Source: Styela clava (lineage: Eukaryota; Chordata; Ascidiacea; Stolidobranchia; Styelidae). From it: DNA of 64,000 nt. This document shows positions 22,700-35,256 of the stretch, piece by piece. A program made the position numbers and the translations under genes. The stretch is from positions 14,074,001 to 14,138,000 of the forward strand of contig NC_135261.1 of the NCBI RefSeq assembly GCF_964204865.1, written 5' to 3'. The notes under the pieces are model-generated. The model searched no databases. It was not told the origin of the DNA and was given only the letters and a program-made list of their open reading frames with translations. Positions within the stretch are counted from its first letter, which is position 1. Each line of letters opens with the position of its first letter.

Positions 22700-23185
22700 A
22701 AAGGAATTCTGATGCGATCTGTAGTGACCTCGGATTGTTCAAGTGTATCGCCGCGATAACTTGCACTTTTTATCACACTAAATATTGCGTATTCCCATAA
22801 CATTGTTGTTATCTCATTAGTAGGTTTAGTTTTCACAATTGTGTCTATTAACGCGCGACATCACCTCCAATGAGTTCAATAATCGTAGATAGACGTTTAT
22901 GTAAATTCAGATTTACCGATTTAATTACTTTAGAGTGTAATAGATAAAATGTTTAAATTATCGTTATCTATGCAACCCACAGGATACAACAATAATTAAG
23001 CAAGCGGGATTATTTGCCTAAATATCAAGAGATTAGCTGAAATATGCGACGGGAGTAGGCACTTGTAGTAGCTATTATAATTTATTCAACTGTGCGTTTC
23101 TATGAATTGGATTATTCCATTATCACAGACAGGCGTTTTTATGACTTTATTGGCCACTGAACACAGCTCATATGTTCCAGTCCAT
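22700..23185. other. Unassigned stretch
   Basis: No gene or repeat was recognised between the eh1 exon and the hAT-like element. Confidence 0.4.
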
Positions 23186-23193
23186 GTTACCAC

Positions 23194-25786
23194 CAGGTGC
23201 GGACACCCGGGGAGGCGAAGGGGAGCGGTCGCCCCCCCAATAATTTCGCAAAAAATTTTTACACATGTTATTTCCGCCTTACAAAATTATCATGTTCGAA
23301 AAGTGCGATAGTCGAGCGCGATTAAACGGTTGTTAGTTACCGATATTATAACTGTTTTCTTACAATAATGTAGACCAACGCGCTTTCGGAGCACCTTACT
23401 TTTTCGTGAAACATGCGCACCCGCACGGGTAATACTCCGTCTTCAAACGCACCGCCGATCACGCGCCACGGTTTTGCACAACTAATTACAATTTAATATG
23501 GTTTTCTTATTGTCAAAATATTTCAATAGTGTTATTGTTGGCACTTGCGAGAGAAGTGAAAGAGGCAAACTTTCTTTACAACAATTATTCATTATCGCTA
23601 AAACATTAAATAGATTTAAAGATTTAAACAATTTTCACCGCTGGACGTATCTTTTCACGTTTTGGGTTTCGTGCAAGGCCCAGCATAATTTGCGGGCAAA
23701 TATCAAAGCAATTAATATTTCTAAAAACGCTTATTCGACTTTTCAGACCACAGAAACTATCTGAAAAAGATATCCCCCCCCCCCCCCCCCCCCCCTTGGG
23801 ATTTTTTTAAAACCTGAAAAAGTCGTCAATAACGCGTTCAATTGCCTTTTGCTAAAATCGCCGGTAGTTTTCATCATTGTGACCTGTTACGTTGGCGTTT
23901 ATTCTCATTGAATCACATCTTTTCTACAAATTTGTGACACGATGACTATGATAATTATTTTATATTTGTACTAGCACGGAATTTTGAACCCGGCAAGTTC
24001 ATCGGCGAGATTCTAAAGACAAATGAAGGAGTAAAATCCGAGATCTATATTTTTTGATTGAAAAGCAGCAATATAAAATACTAAAAATAAAACCGTAAAC
24101 AATATAAGTTTTGTTGAGGCCCGCGACAGTTAAAAAACGCTTTTCTAGGCATCGAAAATCGCAAAATTTCGTGTTCCTACGGCACACATTATAGTTGGTT
24201 TCCGGTTGGCCTTCAAAAACATTTCGTTACTATCGAAACACAGTTAATTGTGGGCGGGATTTGACTTTTTATCCATTACTTTTAAGTTGACGTCGAAAAT
24301 TTTCGTGTTGACTTTAAACAAGGTTGAGTACGCGACTTTGTCCCGGTTTGTGATGATATATAAGAGATTTTTAAAGTATATTCGATTAATTTTTATTGTA
24401 CTGAAATAAATTTTACTTCGTGAAAATTGACAGAAAATATACAGATTTTGCGAAAGGTTTTATTTTTAAAAATAATCCGAGTGGCAGCATTGCGATTGAG
24501 TCAGTGTTACAAGTACATCTCAAATTTATCGAATTCGCAAAATAGCAAAAATACGGATTAAAACAATATATAAACGGGCAGTTTACCACACATTTTTATG
24601 TCCGCGGACTGCCGTATAGTGTTTTAGAGGGGCTCTTGTTTTGTCGACGCAACCGCAATTTTAATTGAAGACAATTAATTTAATAAATCAAGACATTTTA
24701 AATGTGCCCGTATCGGTCTTTGATTGATTACTTTGCACAAGTGAAAAATCATTTTTCGTTGAAAAGTCGTCTCTTTTAACAAGTGGCGTAATCGCGGCGA
24801 CTGTTCGGCGTGGATTTCGAGGCGGTGAATTTGTATTTTCGATTTACTTGTATACTTTATAATTATTTTCTTTGTATGAAGTAATATTGTACTATACGGG
24901 ATTTTATATCAGATATCGAGATTTTTGTAACGGCGATAACGATATCGGAAGATTGCAAAAATACGTATCAAAATTAAATAGATCTGGCAGCTTATTTCAT
25001 ATTTTTATGTCCACAAATCGACGTTGTATTTAGTTCACGAATATTTTTATTTTGACGTAAGAAGTCGCAACCGCGAGTTACGTTGAACACAATTAAATTA
25101 ATAAATAGGGACATTTTAGAATCTCGTGGCTGACATGGATTGAATATTCTACGCGACAGAAAAATCATTATACGCTTAAAAAGGCGGCTCTTTTAACGAG
25201 CGCATAATCGCGGTGACTGTTACAGACGGCAAAGGGAATTTCCGACTTTGAACCCCCCCCCCCCCCCCCTTTTTTTTTTGAAAATCCTGGCTGCGCGCCT
25301 GAACTCGTGCCTGTTTATTTTCGAATTAAATTATGAATAAAAACCCTGCAAAGTCATTGCGTGAATCCTGAATGTTATTTCGAGTTCAAATGATGATTTA
25401 ATAAATCGGCAATAATGGAAATTCTACTAGTCAAATCATCAAATGATATTTCCTTGGTAAAATTTAGGAAAAAATTCGCACAATAGCTTACCTTGTTTTG
25501 CATTTCTGATTTTACGAAACGGCGTTAGTGCGCTTTATGCAGAACTAGGAATTGAAACCCAATATGACTCCTCCAATTTGTCGTTTCTGTTTGTTAGCAA
25601 AAGCCGTGTGCTTATATTCAAGAAATTAGTTCAGTGACGCGCAAGTTCCGTGTCCAAGCAAAGCAGCCTAGATATGCTAGGAGAATGACATCGACAGGTT
25701 ATTGTTACGTGACAATACACGGCGCGGTGTTTTTCGGTAGGCGATCCAAGTTCGCCCCCCAAAATTATGGAAAGTGTCCGCCCCTG
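23194..25786. mobile_element. 2.6-kb hAT-like element, GTTACCAC target duplication
   Basis: A perfect 8-bp duplication GTTACCAC flanks the element (23186-23193 and 25787-25794). The ends are CAGGTGCGGACACC on the left and GTGTCCGCCCCTG on the right, an inverted pair (CAGGGGCGGACAC inwards). No transposase is visible; open frames such as 23498-23764 show no hAT motif. Inside are two poly-C runs (23774-23795, 22 C; 25253-25269, 17 C) and a second hAT-type terminus at about 25280-25301 (CAGGCGCGCAGCCAGG read inverted). It is therefore probably a non-autonomous element with nested hAT debris. Confidence 0.8.
24480..25230. repeat. Degenerate internal duplication in the hAT-like element
   Basis: Two arms of about 350-400 bp share ordered motifs: GCAAAAATACG, TTTTTATGTCC, CGCAACCGC, AATTAAT-AATAAAT and GACATTTTA, then CTCTTTTAAC and TAATCGCGG. 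The first arm is about 24500-24810 and the second about 24930-25225. This looks like an old tandem duplication. Confidence 0.5.
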
Positions 25787-25794
25787 GTTACCAC

Positions 25795-26930
25795 GTATTT
25801 AAATGAAAAGATTTAATTCCAAGCAACTAGGAAAGTCCGGCCTCTATAACGGATACGAATGGACTGTAGAGAATGACATGAATATATCCATCTCATTTAA
25901 TATTATGCTATATCGTACGTTGTTCGGCTCCTAATTATATTACTATATTACCAATAAAAGCTTAGATACAACAAATACTTTATAGCCTAAATGTTAATCA
26001 TCCAACAAGATGATTTATTTTGTTTTGCTTTTTGTATATACGGTATTTATTGTCCTTAGACAAGTTGAAACACGAGTAGATAAATGAATGTACCAACCTA
26101 TCGAACGTGAAGTGCTAGTTGCACAATTTTAACTCAATAGATCCACCGTGAATAAAAAATATATATAAATTGTATTTGAATACTTGCGTCCTTCAGTAAA
26201 TTGCATTGTGGAAGATAAGATCAAATTTCATTATGAGCGCGGCGATTCCGTTAATTTTGCACTTTTTACAGAATCACGGCACAGGAAGCTTTGTCAATAA
26301 ATTAATATCAATTTTGTATAGGACAAATAACCAACCTATGGAAGAAGTTATGAAGTTCACTCTATCAAAATGAAACTGTATCGTCAATTCGTTTTAGTTT
26401 TACAGTTGTTCAAGTTTTGTAGTTTTTTGTTTTTTTGAAGGATTGCACTTATAGAATTATATGCTTTGAACGTCAGCTAGATGATTGAATTGTTTTGCTA
26501 ACTTCTTGTTGTTAGGACTGAAATTGAGTAGCTAATTATGGTAAAGTTGTTTTGAGGTCATTCAATACTGTTAAATGAATTTTTGTACAGAAACATACAT
26601 TGTGGAATATCAATCAGCATTGCTTTACAATAGAAAGATCTTGTATCGTTATTTTAGTTTTCATGTTGACGTATATTTTCAAGAATGTAATGAATATCAT
26701 AATTTTTTTCAATATAGTCTCCATTGCCACATTTGTCTTCCTGGGATTCATAGCCATTTAAATATGTATAATATATTTGTCACTATTGGCTCGAGTGAGG
26801 GCTTCGAGTAGAGCTGCATTAATTCCGAATTTAATCTTCTTTCTTACTGTATATTTTTATCTTTACACATAAATTAAGATGATGAAGACTCCAAATACTG
26901 ACTTTCAATACTCATGAAGCTTCCAATACT
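25795..26930. other. Unassigned AT-rich stretch upstream of the TPR-like gene
   Basis: No domain or repeat was recognised. It should contain the promoter of the gene starting at 26934. The open frame at 26575-26811 ends before it and is not supported. Confidence 0.4.
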
Positions 26931-26933
26931 GAC

Positions 26934-28920
26934 ATGGCAGAAGCAAATCTACCTGAAGAACTGCGGCTGGCAGCAGAGCCACGAGTTATTAACAATGTTT
27001 TCCACATTGGTGCAATACATAATGAATACCATCATCATCATGGAGATATAATACATAATCACGTGTGAGTGATTCAACACTCCTAAAATATTATTATTTT
27101 TATTACTCAAATTACAGGCATTTCATGCGGGTGTTTGTAAACTCTACTAGTTGCCTAGTATTTTCCACCAAAGCTTCGCCGTTTTAATTTTGAATTCTGG
27201 ATTTTGATTAGGACAATACCAGATGTATAAAAAGTTTGAATTAAAAAAGTATTGTTTCAACGCAAAAAAAGCATATTCAATACTCTACTGATCAGCTTAT
27301 ATGCAGATTTCCCAAAAGTTATAACATATATGATGTAACATTGATGCGTAATTCAAGGTCGGTTATGTAACGATTCTTGTACTTGATATTCCAGATATCC
27401 ACCTGCTCGCGGCATAGCTACTCAACTGGGTAAGTTATTGTACTATAAATATATCAATAAGACGGAAATATCCTCAAAAAATGTATTTGTAATACTCAAG
27501 TGAATTGAATTTCCCAATCAAACCTATCTACCGACTTTTATCCTTATAATTTGTTGCCATAAACAACGGCTGTTCATGGTTGAAAGTAGGAATAACGACT
27601 CTCCATGGTCATAGAAAGCCAAACTTCTGGTGGAGGCACAGAAACGATGGACAGATATCAATTCAACGAAATGGCTGATGAAGGACACGAAGCACTTTTA
27701 CATGAAAATGAAGAAGCTTCCAAATTTAGAATAATATGCTTCAATTTCGTATATTTTTTTTTCTTGTCAAATCGGAGGTTCTGAATAGGTTCTTTCTTTG
27801 AGAAATTGACATTTATCAATATTAATCAACGCGCTATATGCCAAAACTCTACTTTCTGATTGGTTAGATTTAGACTTCGTGCTTTATGCTTGTTATAAAA
27901 TGTCAACATATATCTGCAACTTTTTATTCGACAGTGGTTGCAATACCGGAAGAAATTAAAGACGATTGGGCCAACGTTTTATCAGTAGTTAGTAAAACAT
28001 GGGAGACACTCTACAATAAAATAATGGTAGACATTCGCGACAAGAACATGAAAGGTGGAGACAGAGTGAGAAATGCTCTGGCTTCAATATGCAAACATCT
28101 GAAGACGCAAAGTTTAGAAGAACTTGTAATAGAAGATTATTTTGTGCGACAATTTGTCGGTAAAGTAAAAGATGTAATGAACATGGGGAGTATATTAGCG
28201 GAAAAACAGTTGAATATTCTTTCTATCATCTGTTTTTATGTTGCTGCAAAACTGCATCACATCAGTACAAAACGCAATTTCTCTGTTCTGGGAATAAAGG
28301 AGACTGTAGAAAAAATAACATTAATTATTAAGAAAATCACCAAAGAGGACAACATGATGGAAAAAGTCATTCACTGTTGTGTTCTACCCCTCCTGCTGGA
28401 GATGTCTGAGTTGGTACCATGCGTTGCAGATGCAGAGCCAAAAGTGAAATTTATTAACGAAGTCTGGTGTTTATATAACGTCGCTCTCTGCTATTACTAC
28501 TGTGATATTCGAGAGAAATCTGTGACGGTCAACTTATCCGTCACTCAACTTATGGAAAAGGAATATAACAACGACGCCGTCAAACGTCGAGTATTCGGAC
28601 ATTGTCATCACAATGCTGCACTTGCTTACAGCGAAAACAATCAATTTGGTGAAGCAATTGAACATTACAGGGTGGCCGTCGAGTCTTATGAGAAAGCCAC
28701 TGATTGGGCCAGTGAAAACCATATGAATGAAAAAGTCAAACTCACGAAAGAATATCTGAGAAGAGCAGAATACGCAAAAATTGACATATATATAATTATA
28801 TACATGAAAACACGTTTCACTTGTTCTATTACGTACAGTTCAGTGTTAATGAATAGACTGCTAATAACCAGAGTAAAGTGTAAAAAAAAGTTAGACCAGC
28901 GCCAAAGCTTAAGTAGCTGA
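26934..28920 (+). CDS. Multi-exon TPR-like protein gene, copy 1
   Basis: Four exons fit in phase. Exon 1 is 26934-27064 (ATG; MAEANLPEELRLAAEP, then a His-rich stretch; donor CACGT|GTGAGT). Exon 2 is 27395-27429 (YPPARGIATQL; donor GG|GTAAGT). Exon 3 starts at 27615 (ESQTSGGGTETMDRYQFNEM). Exon 4 is 27935-28920 (from VVAIPEEIKDDWANV). Exon 4 encodes a helical region ending in two TPR-like hairpins (LYNVALCYYYCDI; NAALAYSENNQFGEAIEHYR), a fold usually used for protein binding. Exon 3's donor is lost: about 25 bases spanning it, relative to copies 2 and 3, are deleted. A one-base deletion near 28777 removes the family stop, so the C-terminus runs on about 40 residues. An internal ATG at 27886 could start a 344-residue shorter product. 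I did not recognise a named family. Confidence 0.55.
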
Positions 28921-30063
28921 ATGTGGTAATTTTGTTTTTTCGTCCTTGCTCGGAATTATTCACAAAACTTAATATTTATATTCAATATACTTTCTAATAT
29001 TTTGTGTTTAAATGAAAAATGCTATTCAGAACAATGTAGATGATTGCTTTGTATACAAGTGTAGGTGATGGCGAATCTAGCTTCAGAATGTGCTATATCT
29101 TTGCATATACACGTTTTGCTATTCAAATGCATTAGCAGTTTTATACAAATAAAAATGAATCGAAAATTGCTCGGTTCAACAGTTTATGTGTGATGCGTGG
29201 TTCTTCTATTACGGGGTCTGTTTATAAATACGCTACAATTATTGAGGCCAAAAGACTGCTGCAATTTCAGGGATTGGCAAATTAGAAGGCGTGCCAGTAC
29301 AGAATTTAGATTGATCTTGGAGATTTGGACTTCAGTTATTACATATATATTCTGACTTATTTTTCCTCCAAAAGAAATATCTTATTGATTATCTTATACT
29401 CTTACTTTTGATAACAGCATTGGTTTGCTCCATAACCGTATGTATTGTATCACAATCTTGTAAGGTTTTACACTGGTAATGGAGTAGGGAGTTCTAATGA
29501 TTATGAGAGTATGGTATCGTAACATTGGCTAGGGAAATTTGTAATTATCTAACAACAATGTGCTATTAACACGACCTTAGTAATGATGCTTCCAATACCA
29601 TTAGGAAGCGACTATAGTACTTAATTAGGTTAGGACGCGATATGATAAATGATTTCCAACGAAACAGTTTGATCCCGAAATGACGGTTCATTTACCTCAC
29701 ACTTCTCAACGTGGTCCAAGTAGACCCACAGGGGTCCAAAGCGGGAACTCAGGGGGTCAACAGATAAAGTGCTAATTATATTAATAAGTTGTTAATATTA
29801 ATAAGTTGTTGCTCTTCTCGTGTGTTGTTGGATAAACTGAAATGAATGGAAGAGAAAATGTTAGATTAGTGCTTGGATTAAAATTGGATCTTGATGTTAG
29901 TTACAAAGTTCTCACTGAGACTTCTGTTAGTCCTTTATCAATAAATGTAACTTGTTCCCAATCCCAATCAAACCTTTCTACCGATTTTCATCTTTATATG
30001 TGTTGCCATGAACAACGGCTGTTCATGGTTGAAAGTAGGAATAACGACTCTCTGTGGTCACAG

Positions 30064-31267
30064 AAAGAAAAACTTCTGGCGGAGGCACAGAAACGATGGA
30101 CAGATATCAAATCAACAAAATGGCTGATAAAGGACACGAAGCACTTTTACATGAAAATGAAGAAGCGTCCAAATTTATCAGCATATACCGGAAAGAAGTT
30201 ACAGAATAATATGGTTCAATTTTGCATATTTTTTTTTCTTGTCAAATCAGATGTTCTGAATAAGTTCTTTTTATTTTGAGAAATTGACATTTATCAATAT
30301 TAATCAACGTGCTATATGTCAAAACTATACTGGTTGATTGGTTAGATTTAGACTTCGTGCTCTATGCTTGTTATAAAATGTCAACATATATCTTCAACTT
30401 TTTATTCGACAGTGGTTGCAATACCGGAAGAAATTAAAGACGATTGGGCCAACGTTTCATCAGTAGTTAGTAAAACATGGGAGACACTCTACAATAAGAT
30501 AATGGTAGACAGACATTCGCGACAAGAACATGGAAGGTGGAGACAGAGAGAGAAATGCTCTGGCTTCAATATGCAAACATCTGAAGACGCAAAGTTTAGA
30601 AGAACTTGTAATAGAAGATGATTTTTTGCGACAATTTGTTGGTAAAGTAAAAGATGTAATGAACATGGGGAGTATATTAGAGGAAAAACAGTTGAATATT
30701 CTTTCTATCATCTGTTTTTATGTTGCTTCCAAACTCCATCACATCAGTACAAAACGCAATTTCTCTGTTCTGGGAATAAAGGAGACTGTAGAAGAAATAA
30801 CATCAATTATTAAGAAAATCACCAAAGAGGACAAAATGATGAAAAAAGTCATTCACTGTTGTGTTCCACCCCTCCTGCTGGAGATGTCTGAGTTGGTACC
30901 ATGCGTTGCAGATGAAGAGTCAAAAGTGAAATTCATTAACAAAGTCTGGTGTTTATATAACGTCGCTCTCTGCTATTACTACTGTGATATTCGAGAGAAA
31001 TCTGTGTCGGTCAACTTATCCGTCATTCAACTTATGGAAAAAGAATATAACAACGATGCCGTAAAACGTCGAGTATTCAGACATTGTCATCACAATGCTG
31101 CAATTGCCTACAGCGAAAACAATGAATTTGGCGAAGCAATTGAACATTACAGGTTGGCCGTCGAGTCTTATAAGACAGCCACTGATTGGGCCAATGAAAT
31201 TCATAGGAATGAAAAAGTCAAACGCACGAAAAAATATCTGAGAAAAACAGACGTTCGAAAAAATTGA
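30064..31267 (+). pseudogene. TPR-like gene, copy 2 (frameshifted)
   Basis: The copy-1 exon 3 counterpart starts at 30064, but its donor reads AAAGAAG|TTACAG, so the GT is shifted by a base. Exon 4 starts at 30413 after the same acceptor as copy 1. A four-base tandem duplication (GTAGACAGACATTCGC versus GTAGACATTCGC near 30507) breaks the frame. The remaining 246 codons are open from an internal ATG (30530) to the ancestral stop at 31267 (ending RKTDVRKN). TPR-like motifs are kept (AAIAYSENNEFGEAIEHYR). Exons 1 and 2 have no counterpart upstream. The 145-codon frame at 29842-30279 runs mostly through what is intron 2 in copy 1 and is not convincing. Confidence 0.65.
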
Positions 31268-32113
31268 CATATATGAAAACATATTTCTATTGTTCTAATA
31301 CCTAATTACTATCTCTCGAACTCAATATCTCAATAAGCACTGCAAATATTATTCAAAAGTATAATAGCAATAATTGCCCAGTTCAGTGGTAATGAATTGA
31401 CTGCTAACAACCAGAGTAAAATGTGAAATAAATGTGGGTATTTTTGTTTTTTCGTCTTGCTCGGAATTATTCACAAAACTTAATAATTATAATCAATATA
31501 CTTTCTGATATTTTGTGTTTAAATGAAAAATGCTATTTAGAACAATGTAGATGATTGCTTTGTATACAAGTGTAGGTGATGATGAATCTGGCTTGAGAAT
31601 GTGCTCTATCTATGCCTATACACGTTTTGCTATTTAAATGCATGACCAGTTTCATACAAATAAAAATGAATCTAAAATTCCTCGGTTTAACAGTTTATGT
31701 GTGACGCGTGGCTCTTCTCCTACGTGGTTTGTTTATAAAAAAGCTGCAATTAATGAGCCCAAGAGGCTGCGGCAACTTCGTGGAATGACAAATTAGAAGG
31801 CGTGGCAGTATGGAATTTATTTTGGTCTTGGAGTTGTTGACATTAGTTATTACATATATTATTCTGACTTATTTTTGCACCAATAGAAATACCTCATTGA
31901 TAATCTCATACTCCTACTTTTGATAACAGCATTAGTTTACCCAATAACAGTATGTATTGTATCACAATCTTGTAAGGTTTTAAACTGGCAATGGAGTAGG
32001 GAGTTCAAATGATTATGAGAGTAGGGTATCATAACATTGGCATACGAAAAAAAAACGTCATTTGTAAATATCTAACAACACTGAGCTATTAATACGACCT
32101 TAGTTATGATAAA
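31268..32113. other. 3' flank of TPR-like copy 2
   Basis: This aligns with the 3' flank of copy 1 (28921-29580), showing that copies 1 and 2 arose by an older tandem duplication of a unit of about 3 kb. No other gene was seen. Confidence 0.55.
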
Positions 32114-32509
32114 AGAGTCCAGCTGCACACTAACACAAATGTATTTCTGTAACGTTTCGTACAAATATCAGTGGAGCTCATTTCAGATGTAATTAAAAAA
32201 AAAAGTTTTATTATTGCATTTACGAAAATGATGGGTAACTAAATGTAATTAAAATTATGGGCACTTAGAGAATCACGAACATCTGAAATGAGCTCCACTG
32301 ATATTTGTGGTTCTAATTTTCCCATCATTACTTCTACGGCTAAATGCAAATTAAATGTTTATGCATTACGTCATAATTGATTTGATGTTTCAAATTCATT
32401 TACCAAATTTATTTCTTGCCATTGTTGTAAACTGTTGTCTGAGGAAGTCTGACTCTGGTCGGACGAAACGGTACAGAAATACATTTGTGATAGTGTGCAG
32501 CTGGACTCT
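32114..32509. mobile_element. TTAA-type (piggyBac-like) MITE, copy in duplicate 1
   Basis: Inverted ends of about 45-50 bp begin AGAGTCCAGCTGCACACTA. The right flank is TTAA; the left is mutated to TAAA, but duplicate 2 keeps TTAA. A second, inner inverted pair (AAATATCAGTGGAGCTCATT and its complement) folds the left half. There is no coding sequence. Confidence 0.8.
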
Positions 32510-32639
32510 TTAATTGAATAGAATAGTCATGTTTATTCCAGCTACAGTATCCTTGCAGTATACGCATACGGATCCACTAGCATAAAGGCATAGAGAAAAG
32601 ATAGGAAGTTAGGCTCGCGCAACCCAACTCAAACTTAGT

Positions 32640-33010
32640 AATGATGCTGCTAATACTATCAAAAAGCGACTATAATACCTCAAAATAATAAAATAAAATG
32701 AGGAATGAATTTGGTTAGGATGCAATACGATAAATGATTTCCAAAGAAATAGTTTTTTTCCCGAAATGAAGTCTTTTATTTACGTCAAGGGTTCCCACAG
32801 TGCGATTTTACGGTACAGATAAAGTGCTAATTATATTAATAAGTACATTTATTTCATTAATAAAAGTTTTTGCACTTCTCATATGTTGTTGGAAAAACTG
32901 AAATAATCGGAAGAGCACCTGTTAGATTAGTACTTGGATTAGTGTTAAATTGGATCTTGACGCTTGTGAATAACGAGCATTCAAAAAGTTCTCACTGAGA
33001 CTTCTGTTCA
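32640..33010. repeat. Partial third TPR-unit upstream region
   Basis: The sequence from AATGATGCTGCTAATACTATC to GTTCTCACTGAGACTTCTGTT is a divergent copy of 29580-29930, the region just upstream of TPR copy 2. It marks a truncated further unit of the old tandem array. The segmental copy is at about 46850-47215. Confidence 0.55.
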
Positions 33011-33022
33011 ATTCAATTCAAC

Positions 33023-33220
33023 TTGAATTTATTTAAAGATGATGAGTTACGTTATCTCATTGCTCGAAACTCAAAATCTAGCATGGAATCGCGAAGGTTT
33101 AGCAATAGATCAGACAATAAGGTGGAAAACATTAGAACAGTTTTAACCAACATACAACTTAAGAGATTGGAAGAAGATTATTCATTTTTTATTATGTTCT
33201 TGGCAGTATTCTTTTCTTGA
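33023..33220 (+). other. Small conserved open frame, unknown
   Basis: This 65-codon frame (no ATG at its upstream edge) has a counterpart at 47241-47453. The two differ by a 15-base in-frame indel (DELRYLI versus DELGSPDLRYLI) and very few substitutions. A second frame from ATGATGAGT is also open for about 40 codons. I recognise no family, and the high identity reflects the recent segmental duplication. Confidence 0.2.
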
Positions 33221-33466
33221 TGTTGACGGCTTCCGCTTTGATTTTGCTAACGTGTGCTATGCGAAAGTCGCCATGTACAACTATTACAGTAACGTTATTC
33301 ACGTTTACGGCTGATCCAGCTTGATCAATTTCAACTCATAAGTCACATTCAGTTGAATTTAATTAATCTAAGATCATCGCGTAGTCCATATGAAATTTGA
33401 TACATTCTAATATAAATAATTATAGAATGACGCCTTCTGTTTAGTGCAGGGGTTTTTGCGTATAAA

Positions 33467-33550
33467 CAGTGTTTCTTAACTTGGGTTCGATCGAATCGCT
33501 GGGGTGCGATGAAGCTTTTCCATGGGTTCGACGAAGGTCCACTGAAACAG
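33467..33550 (+). mobile_element. hAT-like terminus
   Basis: CAGTGTTTCTTAACTTGGG followed by GGTTCGATCGAATCGCTGGG is a typical hAT-type end with its subterminal palindrome. The segmental copy is at 47701-47785. The opposite end was not found. The rest of 33550-34330 shows no gene. Confidence 0.45.
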
Positions 33551-34337
33551 TTGTATATTATGAGATCATCACCCAGCGTACTAATTATACAAAAAGATCT
33601 GTAGTTTATAGCAGATATATAAGTTTACACGTTTAAGCAACTCATAAAATAGCCGCGTGTAGCTTCGCATAGATAGTAGATACACGTTTTATTGGATCTG
33701 TCAATGACTGTCACACATAAGTTTTTTCAATACAATTCATCGAGAACACATATTGCCACATATATCGTGCGCTGGGTGCACGTACTTCTCGGTGATAGCG
33801 TTTTGCGATGCTTTCTGCTTGTGAGCACGAGATATCGTAAGTATTTATGACAAACCTAGAAGGTTTAAGTTAATATTTGCGTGAACGACATCTTCATTCA
33901 TAATCGACTAATAAAATGTAACTCAGTTTTACTAATGAGTGGAAATAAGAAGATAAGTGTACGTAAATAAATATAATATCAAGGCATGTTTGAATTTAAA
34001 GTACTGTTTGTGGCAAAGATTTCCAAGCAAAGTGGCAGAGCAAAGATATTTTGATTTCCCTTAAACAAAAAAGCACGCAAAACAACACAATGAATACACA
34101 GTGAATTGAGAAAATCGGTTGTTATCTTGGGTGTCATCTCATAGCCATTACGTATTTTCTAGACAATCTCAATATGGTGCTGAGTCATATGGTATCTCTA
34201 TTTCTACAAAACAATGGACAAAAGCCCTTATGCAATTTTGAAGATTGACTCAAGCTACCAACGTTTTTGAGGCATAATATCATCTTTCGTGTCTAAAAAA
34301 ATGCAATATTTTCTTTATTAGTATTTGGCCTTCACAC

Positions 34338-35136
34338 TAGAGGTGTAGCGATGTACCGGTATCGGCGATATCTGCCAATTTTTCGGTATCCGAAGTGTAT
34401 CGGTATCGGCTAAGTTTGGACCGATATTTCCGATATATATATTTAGCTTCTAAATATCATTCAGAATGTTTTAAAAAAATAGGTTAGAATACTAATCTTG
34501 ATAATTATTTTTTGTTTGGATAGATCATGATTTATGAGCGATTGCACGTTCCGTTCCCACACCCGCTGACTGACCTGTTTTAAGCCATTTATCAGTCAAA
34601 CTGGGTCAATCAATTTGGGTATTTTCTCTACCGAATTTTTATATTAAAATTTCTAATATTACATGGTAATTATGGAGAATTATATCAATCGAATATTAAT
34701 GGATGTTCCGATGTGTAAAATTCAAAATACGACGTTATATTGGCCCAAAATCCTACGCACGTTACTCAATGTATCAGTTTCATACGATAAGTAGGCTAAA
34801 CATTTTTTTTTACCACCAACAGTAGCCAAATCCTACTAGTTTTCTAATAAAGCACCGAGATAACTAGCGCCAGTTCTCAATGCATCTGAACCAATTAACG
34901 CATTTGGATCCCAAACATCTACATCTTATTATGTGACATTCCTCTTTTTTGATCCGAAAAAATGTGCACTATTAATAATGCTCAAAGACTATTGTTTTAA
35001 GCCGTCCGCCCAGCACAATTGAGGTGATAATTACATAGTATCGGAATATCGGTCGTTTCCGAATATCGGCGTATCAGTATCGGATTTTTTAACTGGTATC
35101 GGTATCGGCGGCAAAAGTGGTATCGGTACATCTCTA
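34338..35136. mobile_element. 799-bp non-autonomous hAT element
   Basis: It is flanked by a perfect 8-bp duplication CTTCACAC (34330-34337 and 35137-35144). The ends are TAGAGGTGTAGCGATGTACC on the left and CATCTCTA on the right (TAGAGATGTACCGATACC inwards). Both subterminal regions carry many GGTATCGG repeats. There is no transposase. The segmental copy at 48558-49332 shows the insertion predates the duplication. Confidence 0.88.
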
Positions 35137-35256
35137 CTTCACACCCGCTTTTTCACTCAACTTATAGAGAACTTGCACGGGTCACGTGACTTTGTTTACT
35201 GGACGGCAAAAAAACAAAAACGTCCATTTGGCTCCTGTCAGTTGTAAGGTTGGCTG

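Noticed and set aside
23774-23795. Poly-C run as a CRISPR or regulatory element
   Set aside because: A simple homopolymer within transposon debris; no repeat-spacer arrays exist in this window.
29842-30279. 145-codon plus-strand frame upstream of TPR copy 2 (and 44061-44477)
   Set aside because: It runs through what is intron 2 in copy 1, reads exon 3 in the wrong frame, and matches a dispersed upstream repeat; probably a chance frame.
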